Assembly (NCBI GenBank): GCA_019419995.1
Contig: JAHZHZ010000005.1
Span: 69,296 to 133,295, forward strand
Direction of reading: 5' to 3'
DNA from: Clostridiales bacterium
GTDB lineage: Bacteria; Bacillota; Clostridia; Christensenellales; Aristaeellaceae
DNA: 64,000 nucleotides
Position numbers and translations under genes: made by a program. Below, piece after piece: positions 35,075 to 42,892 of the stretch. Positions within the stretch are counted from its first letter, which is position 1; each line of letters begins with the position of its first letter. The notes under the pieces were generated by a model, which did not search any database, had not been told where the DNA came from, and saw nothing but the letters and a program-made list of their open reading frames with translations.

Positions 35075-36256
35075 GTGAGTAAACAAATTATGCAATTGCC
35101 CCGCAGTGAATATGATCAGCGCATAGCGAAGGTTCAAGAGAGGATGCGTGAAGCAGGCATTGACTTGCTGGTGGCGCATGCCTGTGAGTGCGAATCTGCA
35201 ACTGTGCGCTATTTGACGAATTTCTGGGCCGTATTTGATTTTGTCGGCGTTCTCGTGCCGGCACAGGGAAAGGCTATTTTGCTGACTGGTGGTCCGGAAT
35301 CCTATGATTTTGCGGTGAAATTTGCGCAGATCGACGATGTGCGGGTACATCCCATGTATGTGGAAACCTGTGCACCCGAATGGGATAAGCCCACCAATCC
35401 CTGGAATTATTCCATGATTCTGGATGAATTGCGCAAAGAGATGCCCATTCGCAAGATTGGCATAGCCAATGTGAATACCATACCCCATGTAATTTATGCG
35501 GACATTGAAAAGGGTGCTCGTGGGGCAGTGATCGTACCAGCGGAGGATATCATTTTAGATCTGCGTGCGTATAAGTCGGAAGGAGAAATCGCACTTTTAA
35601 AGGAAGGGTATCGCATCACTGAGGAAGCCCTGAAAAAAACTGTGGAACTGATTCGCCCCGGCGTGCGGGAGCGTGAATTGCTGTCCCACTGGAAGGCGCT
35701 CTCTTTTGAGATGGGAGCGGAAGGCTTTGGCTATCCCTGCTGGGTAACTGGCGGACCTTCCACCTATCAGAGCCTATGCAAATCCACCGAACGGGAAATC
35801 GGAAAAAATGAAATGGTCCAGTTTTCTGTGGGTGCGAAGTACAATGGCTATTGTGGCAATATTGGCCGGGTAGCTGTTTTGGGAAAGCTTCCGGACAAGC
35901 ACATGGATATGATCAAAATCGCCGGAGAGTGCCTGGACGAAACCATTGCGGCTATGGGTCCTGGGGTGGCTTTTGCCGAAGTGTACGATAAATTCCAGGC
36001 CAGGTTGAACAAATATGGGTTCGGTGGTCTGTCGCTCTATGGGCCTGCTCACTCCACAGGACTTCAGGAATGCGAAGCACCCTGGGTGGATAACCGCACC
36101 GGGCGTGTACTGGAACCCAACATGGTGTTCAATATTGATATCTGGATTGCAGACAATCAGTACGGTGTGCGCTTGGAGGATGGCGTGCTGATTCGGGAGC
36201 AAGGACTTGAACAACTTACGACCTGGCACCGCGATATCATTCGCATCGACGGCTAG
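35075..36256 (+). CDS. Second M24-family (creatinase-fold) protein with altered metal site
   Basis: 393 residues from a GTG start (GTGGGAGG about 12 bases upstream; an ATG at 35090 is an alternative). The creatinase N-terminal and pita-bread C-terminal domains are recognisable. FSVGAKYNGYCGNIGR replaces the D-x-G and sDitR metal motifs by Ser and Asn. His is kept in GPAHSTGLQE, and the last Glu in RLEDGV, while the penultimate ligand looks like Asp. It is therefore probably not a dinuclear metallopeptidase. It differs clearly from the relative at 29269, so the two are not a recent duplication; perhaps they act on successive C-N bonds. Confidence 0.78.
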   Translation: MSKQIMQLPRSEYDQRIAKVQERMREAGIDLLVAHACECESATVRYLTNFWAVFDFVGVLVPAQGKAILLTGGPESYDFAVKFAQIDDVRVHPMYVETCAPEWDKPTNPWNYSMILDELRKEMPIRKIGIANVNTIPHVIYADIEKGARGAVIVPAEDIILDLRAYKSEGEIALLKEGYRITEEALKKTVELIRPGVRERELLSHWKALSFEMGAEGFGYPCWVTGGPSTYQSLCKSTEREIGKNEMVQFSVGAKYNGYCGNIGRVAVLGKLPDKHMDMIKIAGECLDETIAAMGPGVAFAEVYDKFQARLNKYGFGGLSLYGPAHSTGLQECEAPWVDNRTGRVLEPNMVFNIDIWIADNQYGVRLEDGVLIREQGLEQLTTWHRDIIRIDG

Positions 36257-36271
36257 CCAAAGGAGTAGACG

Positions 36272-37510
36272 ATGAATACGAGCAAAGTGGGCGAAAAAAT
36301 GACGGCGCTGTTGGAGAGGCTGGTGCGCTGTCCCACTGAGAATCATCCGCCCCATGGCGATGAAGCTTCAGGACAGGCTGTGTTGGGCGTGGAATATGCG
36401 GGCATGGGCCTGGAGGTTCATCGCCTCTGCCCGGCGTCGCTGCCGGAATATCCGGATCATCCGGCGTTTCTGCCGAGAGACTTTGAAAACCGTGAGAATA
36501 TCCTGGGGATCTGGCGCGGCACTGGGGGTGGCCGTTCCCTTTTGCTGACTGGGCACATGGATGTTGCGCCCAAGGAGCCGCTGCCATGGACAGTGACACA
36601 ACCTTATGAACCGCTCATCAGGGATGGACGCATGTACGGCCGGGGAACGGCAGACATGAAGGCAGGGTTGGCCTGCGCAGCGGAAGCGGTGCGGCGTTTA
36701 AAGAAAGAAGGTTTTCAACCCAAAGGGGATATTATTCTTGAGAGCGTGGTAGACGAGGAGTACGCAGGCGCCAACGGAACCGTAGCTGACCGGTTGGCGG
36801 GTTATAATGCGGACTTTGGCATCGTATTGGAGGCCAGTGGATTGAACATTTGCCCAGCCTGTGTGGGGGGTCTGGTGGTAAATCTGCGGGTGCAGGGCGT
36901 TGCGGGCATGCCGTATACGGGCGAAGAAATCGACAATCCGGCCTATGATATTGCGGAGCTGATTGGCCTGGTGAAGGAATTGGGTCAACGGCGCATGGCA
37001 GAGGCGCCTCGGCCAAAGCTGTGGGAGGGTACCGTTCAGGGTGCGCAGGTAGTAATTACCAAGGTAAAGGCGGGAGAGTGCGTAGAGCATGGTCAGCTTT
37101 CGGCGCCCATAGACGCCTGGATGGAAATTGTGATGCAATCTTATCCAGGCGAGGAGGAAGAAGATCTGATGCGGGCCCTGGATAAACATGTGCGCAGGAG
37201 ATATCATCATCCTGAGAAGCTGATGATCCATCGGGAGTATCGCTATTGTCGCCCTGCAGCTACCGATCCAGCTTATCCGGGAGTTCAAGTGCTGGCCGAT
37301 TGTGCTGGGAAATATACTGACAGGGCTCGGGTCTGTGGGGCTATGTTTTCCTGCGATATGTTTGCTATGACAGAACTGGGAAATGTGCCGTCCGTGATCT
37401 TTGGACCCATTGGTGAGCGCCTGCATGGGCCGGATGAATGGGTGGATTTGGAAAGTATGGAAATCTGCGTAAGTGCCCTGATGGATTTTATCAGGAACTG
37501 GTGTGGATGA
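36272..37510 (+). CDS. M20-family amidohydrolase (ArgE/DapE/acylase type)
   Basis: Di-zinc deacylase or dipeptidase, 412 residues. TGHMDVAP (first metal His and Asp), YGRGTADMKAG (bridging Asp), SVVDEEYAG (catalytic and metal Glu) and RLHGPDEWV (final His) are all intact, so the enzyme should be active. No signal peptide. Relatives remove acyl groups from amino acids or diamino acids. Together with the PIG-L deacetylase it implies that the imported compound carries more than one amide. Confidence 0.88.
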   Translation: MNTSKVGEKMTALLERLVRCPTENHPPHGDEASGQAVLGVEYAGMGLEVHRLCPASLPEYPDHPAFLPRDFENRENILGIWRGTGGGRSLLLTGHMDVAPKEPLPWTVTQPYEPLIRDGRMYGRGTADMKAGLACAAEAVRRLKKEGFQPKGDIILESVVDEEYAGANGTVADRLAGYNADFGIVLEASGLNICPACVGGLVVNLRVQGVAGMPYTGEEIDNPAYDIAELIGLVKELGQRRMAEAPRPKLWEGTVQGAQVVITKVKAGECVEHGQLSAPIDAWMEIVMQSYPGEEEEDLMRALDKHVRRRYHHPEKLMIHREYRYCRPAATDPAYPGVQVLADCAGKYTDRARVCGAMFSCDMFAMTELGNVPSVIFGPIGERLHGPDEWVDLESMEICVSALMDFIRNWCG

Positions 37511-37525
37511 GAGTGGAGGTGTACA

Positions 37526-38572
37526 GTGAGAAAAGTTCGATTTGGCGTCATTGGTGCGGGCGGCATTGCAGACCGGCGTACCATTCCGGGCATGCTCAAG
37601 TGCGATCGGGCGGAATTGGTTTCCGTGATGGAGGTCGATGCGGCGCGGGCAGAGGAACTGAGGAAGAAATACAATGCAAAGCGCGCATATACAAGTGAAG
37701 CGGAGCTGGTGGCCGATCCGGAAATTGACGCGGTATACATTGCCTCTCCGGTGCACCTGCACGCTAAGCAGGCGATGCTGGCGGCGGATCATAAGAAGCA
37801 TATTTTATTGGAAAAGCCCATCGCCATGACTTGCGAGGAAGCCGCAAAAGTGCTGGACTATTGTGATGAGAAGGGCGTGCGAGTAGCTGCAGGTTTTATG
37901 ATGCGCTTCGGCGCCTGCATCAATGCCATGAAGAGGGAGTATGAGGCGGGAAAAATTGGGGATCTGGTGTCTGTTTACGCCCAGTTCACTTGCTGGTATC
38001 CGGATATGCCGGGCAACTGGCGTCAGAAGAAGTCCACCGGGGGTGGTGGTTCGCTGACCGATATGGGCGTACATATGATTGACCTGATTCACTATGTCAC
38101 CGGTTCAAAGACGAAGCAGGTGGCGGCTTTTAACGATACGCTGACCTTTAACTACGAGGTGGAGGATTCCTCAAATGTCCTTCTGCGCCTGGAAAATGGA
38201 GCGCTGTGTACCGTTCAGACCAATTTCAACATTCCGGATCAGGTAGCCAAGTGGCGCTTTGAAATGTTTGGAACTCGCGGCCGTCTGGTGGGCGATGATG
38301 TGGTAGGGCAGGTGGATGCCGGTAAGGTGGACGCAGTCTATGTAGATCATGTGGGTGGTTATGATGCCCAGCAGGACGGAGATACAAAGGCAGAAACTCA
38401 TGTGATCAGCGGTGGTTATGGCGATTTGTATCAGCGGGAAATTGAATCCTTCTGCGATTCTCTGATCAACGGCACGCCGTTCCGCGGTGATGCGAGAGAT
38501 GCGCTGCTGGTACAGAAAGTGCTTCAGGCAGCTTATCGTTCCAATGATGAGCAGATAGTGGTTGCACTGTAG
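37526..38572 (+). CDS. Gfo/Idh/MocA-family oxidoreductase
   Basis: NAD(P)-dependent sugar or inositol dehydrogenase, 348 residues. The Rossmann motif FGVIGAGGIADRR is at residues 5-17 and the family motif LLEKPIAMT with the catalytic-region Lys near residue 95. It starts at GTG with GTGGAGG upstream. Last gene of the operon before a terminator. Substrates in this family include glucose, inositols and N-acetyl-amino sugars, so the motif does not fix one. Confidence 0.9.
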   Translation: MRKVRFGVIGAGGIADRRTIPGMLKCDRAELVSVMEVDAARAEELRKKYNAKRAYTSEAELVADPEIDAVYIASPVHLHAKQAMLAADHKKHILLEKPIAMTCEEAAKVLDYCDEKGVRVAAGFMMRFGACINAMKREYEAGKIGDLVSVYAQFTCWYPDMPGNWRQKKSTGGGGSLTDMGVHMIDLIHYVTGSKTKQVAAFNDTLTFNYEVEDSSNVLLRLENGALCTVQTNFNIPDQVAKWRFEMFGTRGRLVGDDVVGQVDAGKVDAVYVDHVGGYDAQQDGDTKAETHVISGGYGDLYQREIESFCDSLINGTPFRGDARDALLVQKVLQAAYRSNDEQIVVAL

Positions 38573-38729
38573 CTTTTTAAGGAAACTGTTTGGCAGGGTG
38601 AGGAATAGTTAAGTCAAGAGCATGCGCAAGGCTTAATTGTATTTTTCAGCTCTGAATGGCTCCTGTTGTATGTCCGCAGTGGTAACGCATTTATTTGGAA
38701 TGGGAAAAAGCGATTTATTGTGCATGTTG

Positions 38730-38763
38730 AAGGCCGGTTGCTGATCACAGCAGCCGGCCTTTC
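38730..38763. terminator. Bidirectional terminator closing the amide/sugar operon
   Basis: AAGGCCGGTTGCTG (38730-38743) pairs with CAGCAGCCGGCCTT (38748-38761) with one G-U pair and a 4-base loop, then T-rich sequence. A convergent gene lies on the other side. Confidence 0.8.
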
Positions 38764-38823
38764 ATATATAATAATTTCAGCTTTTCTTTTCATTCGGACC
38801 TTTTGGAGAAAAAGTACCCGGAA

Positions 38824-39774
38824 TCAATTGGTATCTGCGCATAATGGGCCCGCCAATTCCTCCAAGAAGAACAGTTTTCCGGGCATGGTGGGGATGAAGC
38901 TGGACGTAACAGCCTTGGTAGGTCCATAGCGCAGGGTCATCCAGAAGGACATGCCTTGCCACTGCATGCCCCGGGAGAGTACGCCGTCCGCGCCGCCGAT
39001 GGCGTAATCGGAGTTGAAAATAATCCAGGGACCAATGGTGTTGGCAAAGCAGGGAATCAACGGCCAACTGGACCGGAAGGAGGTGATGGCGTTTTGCTCA
39101 ATGGTAAAGGGATGTAACCGGGCGCCGATGCGATAGGGCTGGGCCATCCATTCCTCTACAGTGGCGTATTCCGAGGCAAAATGCGGCTCCCAGAAGGCAA
39201 TGTGGCACATGCGGCCGATACCGTAGACCATCACTTGCTTGGCGCCTTCAGCCTTCAGCTTGCGAATTTTATCAGGATAGGTGGGCAAGTTATCCTTAGT
39301 GGCAAAATTGCGCTGGTCTTCGGGCACGGTCAATTCTCCTAGCGGGCCATAGAAAGCCTCAGTCATGGCATTCTGGAAGGCAGCGGGATCAGAGGCAGCC
39401 AGCGTATTTCCCTCAGCATCTGCCCACTCGTCCATATTAAAGCCATAGACGTGTTTGCAATCCACATTCCATTCTTTCAGGAAATATACGGCCCATTTGT
39501 ACATGCCCATGGGCCCTACGGGAAGAATTAAAATCAGCTTTCTACCTTCCTGCTTGGCCTTTTGAATTTGCAAGGCGATTTCATGGCCCATACATACATT
39601 AAATTCTTCCTGTTCGGTGCACTTCACGGGTCTGAAGTTGTCGTTCCAGAACTCCTGACGGTCGCAAACAGTTTCTGGGGGATTGGAAACGCAGGCTTTG
39701 ATTTTCTCAATATCCCAGCCTTGGGGTAGAATTTCCTCAAAATAAGAGCCCTTCAAAGTGTTGGTCATGTCCAT
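38824..39774 (-). CDS. Second divergent NagB-superfamily protein
   Basis: Predicted sugar-phosphate isomerase/deaminase relative, 316 residues from the ATG at 39774 (AGGAGG 8 bases upstream). FNMDEWAD matches the general-base loop NLDEY. GIGRMCHIAFWEP matches GVGNDGHIAFNEP of E. coli NagB with Asp141 replaced by Met and Gly by Cys, while His143 and Glu148 are kept. This is the opposite loss to the protein at 4062, which keeps Asp141 but loses Glu148. It appears monocistronic, with its own promoter and a shared terminator. Its ligand or reaction is unknown. Confidence 0.75.
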   Translation of the reverse strand: MDMTNTLKGSYFEEILPQGWDIEKIKACVSNPPETVCDRQEFWNDNFRPVKCTEQEEFNVCMGHEIALQIQKAKQEGRKLILILPVGPMGMYKWAVYFLKEWNVDCKHVYGFNMDEWADAEGNTLAASDPAAFQNAMTEAFYGPLGELTVPEDQRNFATKDNLPTYPDKIRKLKAEGAKQVMVYGIGRMCHIAFWEPHFASEYATVEEWMAQPYRIGARLHPFTIEQNAITSFRSSWPLIPCFANTIGPWIIFNSDYAIGGADGVLSRGMQWQGMSFWMTLRYGPTKAVTSSFIPTMPGKLFFLEELAGPLCADTN

Positions 39775-39953
39775 TGTGAATTCCTCCTTGCGGTTATAAT
39801 AAGCATACTCAATGCTCAAGCCGTCATGGTTACAATGTGAACGCAGACTGAATTGTGAACTACATTCTCTAACATTGTTCGTCAAATTTTGGGAAATTTG
39901 CTGTAGAAAATAGGGGAAATATACAGCCGCATTCGTACAATATCTTTAAAACT

Positions 39954-39982
39954 ATTATAACACTTCTGCACATTTAATTCAA
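39954..39982 (-). promoter_or_regulatory. Strong sigma-A promoter for the NagB-like gene
   Basis: On the minus strand TTGAAT (39977-39982), 17-base spacer, TATAAT (39954-39959). The leader is about 170 bases and contains two GTGAAC repeats (39831-39836 and about 39856), a possible regulatory site. Confidence 0.7.
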
Positions 39983-40092
39983 GAGCGGACGTATATTTTT
40001 ATGCTAATAACGATTGCAAAAACTGATTTTATTTTCAGGTTTTAAAAGATTCATTTGTTTCAACGCGGCATTAGAAATGCCCCCTAAAGTAA

Positions 40093-40129
40093 GTTCAAGC
40101 CCGGTCTGCAAGAACAGCCGGACTTGAAC
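40093..40129. other. Long imperfect hairpin in the 39983-40266 intergenic stretch
   Basis: GTTCAAG at 40093-40099 and CTTGAAC at 40123-40129 form the outer stem; CCGG/CCGG and CTG/CAG extend it with one mismatch and one bulge around a CAAGAA loop. No gene is visible around it. On the minus strand it lies about 140 bases downstream of the E2 stop and could be a backup terminator. Confidence 0.45.
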
Positions 40130-40221
40130 GCTGAATTCATCAGGATATATAAATAATAGGAAACAAATTCTATTTTCCATGTGTTTCCGGGATGAATTTC
40201 CCGCCCCTTGGAAAAAGGAGT

Positions 40222-40251
40222 GCGCTTTATGGGATAATCGCCCATAAACGC
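40222..40251 (-). terminator. Probable terminator of the acetoin/2-oxoacid dehydrogenase operon
   Basis: GCG-TTTATGGG and CCCATAAA-CGC form an 11-base stem with a single bulge and a 7-base loop, 16 bases past the E2 stop codon on the minus strand. A TTTTT run follows a few bases later. Confidence 0.5.
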
Positions 40252-40266
40252 TGCGATGATGGAAAA

Positions 40267-41787
40267 TTATAACAGTAGGGCTGGGTTTTCCAACAACTTT
40301 TTGATGTAGCCGAGGAACTGTGCGGCAGGCGCGCCATCCACAATGCGGTGGTCATAGGTCAATGAAAGCCACATCATGGGGCGCACGGCAATGCTGTCAT
40401 CCTCCAAAACCACGGCCTTTTTCTTTAGTTGTCCAACGGCCAGAATACCAGCTTCGGGGGCATTGATGATGGCGGTGAAGCTGTCCACGCCGAACATGCC
40501 CAGGTTGGTCACAGTGAAGCTGCCGCCAGTGAGATCGTCAGGACTGAGCCCTCCCTCCTTTGCGCGTTTGCCCAGATCCTTGGCGATCCCGGAGAGTTGG
40601 GTCAGACTGAGCGTATCGGCATTTCGAATCACGGGAACCAGCAGCCCCGTATCCGTAGCCACAGCCATGCCGATATGGATAGCGCTCTTTTGAAGGATTC
40701 CGGCTTCGGTCAGGCTGGAATTCATGAATGGGAACTCTCTCAGGGCCATGGATACGCAGCGAATGACCAGATCGTTGTAGCTGATCTTGACGCCGAGCGC
40801 TTTGAGCTGTTCGCGAATGTGTACAGCCTCTGTCATATCCACTTCCATGCGGTGGTTAGCTTGCGCCAGATCATGCAGACTGTTGTGCATGCGCTCGGCG
40901 ATGATCTTGCGCATGCCGCTGAGTGGGATGATGGTGTCGCATGGATTTTCCAAGGCGGGCTTTACCGGCGCCGAGTTTGTAGAAATGGATGCTGCCGGAG
41001 TGGTGGGCATTGGTTTGGCATTGAGTACATCGCGCTCAATGATCAGTCCGTCAGGACCGGAACCCTGCAGCGCGGAGATTTCAATACCTCTGTCTTCAGC
41101 GGCCATTCTGGCCCGGGGCGTTGAAAAGATCCTTTGCTGAGAATTGACCGATTCAGCCGGCGTGGTTGTGTTTCCGCTGAGCAATGCGTTTACATCCACA
41201 TCGGGATCGCCGATGATGGCAATGGTTTCGGTGATGGGCACCATATCTCCTTCTTCGTAGAGGAGCTTTAGGACCGTGCCGGTGGCGGTGGAGTCGATTA
41301 CAATAGAGAGCTTGTCCGTTTCCATTTCGAACAGAGGATCGCCCTCTTTAATGAAATCACCCTCTTTTACCAGCCACTGGGTAATGATGCCTTCAGTCAT
41401 TTGCAGACCCTGTTTGGGCATGATGATGCGCTGTACGCCGCTCCAATCCGTGGAAGGGGAACTTCCGGACACGGTGGAGGAGGAAGGCGCAGAAGGCGCG
41501 GCACCGGATACCTCATCTGCATTCTGAAGCAGAGAAGCGAAATCCTCACCAGGTTCACCGACGATAGCGATGGTTTCCGCCACAGGCACCATATCGCCTT
41601 CCTCATAGAGCAGTTTGAGAATTGTACCGGTAGCGGTGGAATCTATAGTGATGGAGAGCTTATCCGTTTCCATTTCAAACAGCGGCTGGCCTTCGTTAAT
41701 GAAATCACCCTCTTGGGCTAACCACTGAGTAATCACGCCTTCGGTCATCTGCAGGCCCTGCTTGGGCATGATGATTTTCTGTGCCAT
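40267..41787 (-). CDS. E2 dihydrolipoamide acyltransferase with two tandem lipoyl domains
   Basis: Core of a 2-oxoacid or acetoin dehydrogenase complex, 506 residues from the ATG at 41787 (AGGAGG upstream). Lipoyl domain 1 is about 4-87 (Lys43 in ETDKLS), lipoyl domain 2 about 120-203 (Lys159 in the same motif). A Ser/Pro-rich linker, a peripheral-subunit-binding domain about 220-255 (ARMAAEDRGIEI) and a catalytic domain about 283-506 ending with DHRIVDG (active-site His and Asp) follow. The two lipoyl domains are identical at about 67 of 84 positions by hand alignment. It receives acyl groups from E1 encoded upstream. The E3 partner is not in the operon. Confidence 0.92.
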   Translation of the reverse strand: MAQKIIMPKQGLQMTEGVITQWLAQEGDFINEGQPLFEMETDKLSITIDSTATGTILKLLYEEGDMVPVAETIAIVGEPGEDFASLLQNADEVSGAAPSAPSSSTVSGSSPSTDWSGVQRIIMPKQGLQMTEGIITQWLVKEGDFIKEGDPLFEMETDKLSIVIDSTATGTVLKLLYEEGDMVPITETIAIIGDPDVDVNALLSGNTTTPAESVNSQQRIFSTPRARMAAEDRGIEISALQGSGPDGLIIERDVLNAKPMPTTPAASISTNSAPVKPALENPCDTIIPLSGMRKIIAERMHNSLHDLAQANHRMEVDMTEAVHIREQLKALGVKISYNDLVIRCVSMALREFPFMNSSLTEAGILQKSAIHIGMAVATDTGLLVPVIRNADTLSLTQLSGIAKDLGKRAKEGGLSPDDLTGGSFTVTNLGMFGVDSFTAIINAPEAGILAVGQLKKKAVVLEDDSIAVRPMMWLSLTYDHRIVDGAPAAQFLGYIKKLLENPALLL

Positions 41788-41871
41788 GGGCAACCTCCTG
41801 TGCATGCAAATCGAAATAAGGTGCGCCGGTGAGCGAGATTGCGGTTGCCCACAGGCACAATAACCTGGCAT

Positions 41872-41893
41872 CCGGGCACCGGCCGGTGCCCGG
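41872..41893 (-). promoter_or_regulatory. Perfect GC-rich palindrome between E1-beta and E2 genes
   Basis: CCGGGCACCGG and CCGGTGCCCGG are exact complements with no spacer, forming a very stable hairpin in the 124-base spacer. It probably sets relative E1 and E2 levels through mRNA processing. Confidence 0.6.
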
Positions 41894-41911
41894 AACCCAG
41901 CACTGGGAATA

Positions 41912-42892
41912 TTACTTATAGCAGACGCTCTTTGCAGCGGAAACGATGTCCTTTACCTGCGGCGTGGCGGCGTTTTCCAAATCTACATTGAAGGGCAGGG
42001 GACAGGCCTTGGTACCCAGCCGAACGGGCGCAGCGTCCAGATAGCGGAAGGCTTCCTCAGTGACCATGGCTGCAACCTCGGCGCCCCAACCGGCGGTCCG
42101 GTGAGCCTCATGGACCACCACCAAGCGTCCGGTTTTCTTTACGGATTGAATAACTGTATCCTTGTCGAAGGGAACGAGGGTCATTGGATCAATGACCTCA
42201 GCGCTGATGCCTTCCCGAGCCAGTTCTTCTGCGGCTTCCAGAGCCCGGCTCACATACAGCAGATTGGCGACAATGGTCACATCGTTGCCGGCGCGCTTGA
42301 TGTCAGCCTTGCCGAAGGGCAGCATGAACTCCGGATCATCCGGCACCTCGCCCTTGCTGGAATAGAGCGCCTTGTGCTCAAAGAACATTACCGGATTGTC
42401 GTCGCGGATGGCGGTGCGCAGGAGACCTGCGGCGTCGCGGCCGGTAGAGGGACAGGCGACCTTCAGGCCAGGAAAGTGCATGAAGATGGTTTCCATGCTC
42501 TGGGAGTGCGTGGCGGCGTTGCCGCGGCCGATGCCCTGTTGTCCACGGATAACCAGAGGAATCTTGGCGCGGCCTCCGAAGATGTAGCGGGTCTTGGCTA
42601 CCTGATTGATCAATTGATCCATGGCGACCAGTGAAAAGTCCATATACATCAGTTCCACAATGGGGCGCATGCCGGTGCAGGCGGCACCCAAACCAGCGCC
42701 TACAAATCCAGCTTCGGAGATGGGCGTATTAAAGGCGCGTTCACGCCCGAATTCCGCCGTTAAATCCCGGGTACAACCGAATATGGAGCCGATGGTTTCA
42801 ATGTCTTCGCCCATGATGAATACCTTTTCATCGCGGCGCATTTCAGCGGCGATGGTATCTCGCACAGCCATTGCGTAAGTTTTGATGCTCAT
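41912..42892 (-). CDS. acoB: Acetoin/2-oxoacid dehydrogenase E1 component, beta subunit
   Basis: Transketolase-like C-terminal half of the ThDP enzyme, 326 residues. MGEDIETIGSIFGCT, NTPISEAGFVGAGLGAA, GMRPIVELMYMDF and FFEHKALY are E1-beta hallmarks, and the overall pattern is closest to acetoin dehydrogenase AcoB by memory of the family. Pyruvate or branched-chain E1-beta remain alternatives. It overlaps E1-alpha by 4 bases (ATGA), consistent with a 1:1 heterotetramer. Confidence 0.85.
   Translation of the reverse strand: MSIKTYAMAVRDTIAAEMRRDEKVFIMGEDIETIGSIFGCTRDLTAEFGRERAFNTPISEAGFVGAGLGAACTGMRPIVELMYMDFSLVAMDQLINQVAKTRYIFGGRAKIPLVIRGQQGIGRGNAATHSQSMETIFMHFPGLKVACPSTGRDAAGLLRTAIRDDNPVMFFEHKALYSSKGEVPDDPEFMLPFGKADIKRAGNDVTIVANLLYVSRALEAAEELAREGISAEVIDPMTLVPFDKDTVIQSVKKTGRLVVVHEAHRTAGWGAEVAAMVTEEAFRYLDAAPVRLGTKACPLPFNVDLENAATPQVKDIVSAAKSVCYK

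Noticed and set aside
36698..37801. A 367-codon minus-strand open frame across the M20 and Gfo/Idh genes.
   Set aside because: It spans two well-supported plus-strand genes and their junction and has no family features.
38666..38929. Small plus-strand open frame of 87 codons after the Gfo/Idh gene.
   Set aside because: It runs through the terminator hairpin and into the 3' end of the convergent NagB-like gene and has no ribosome binding site.
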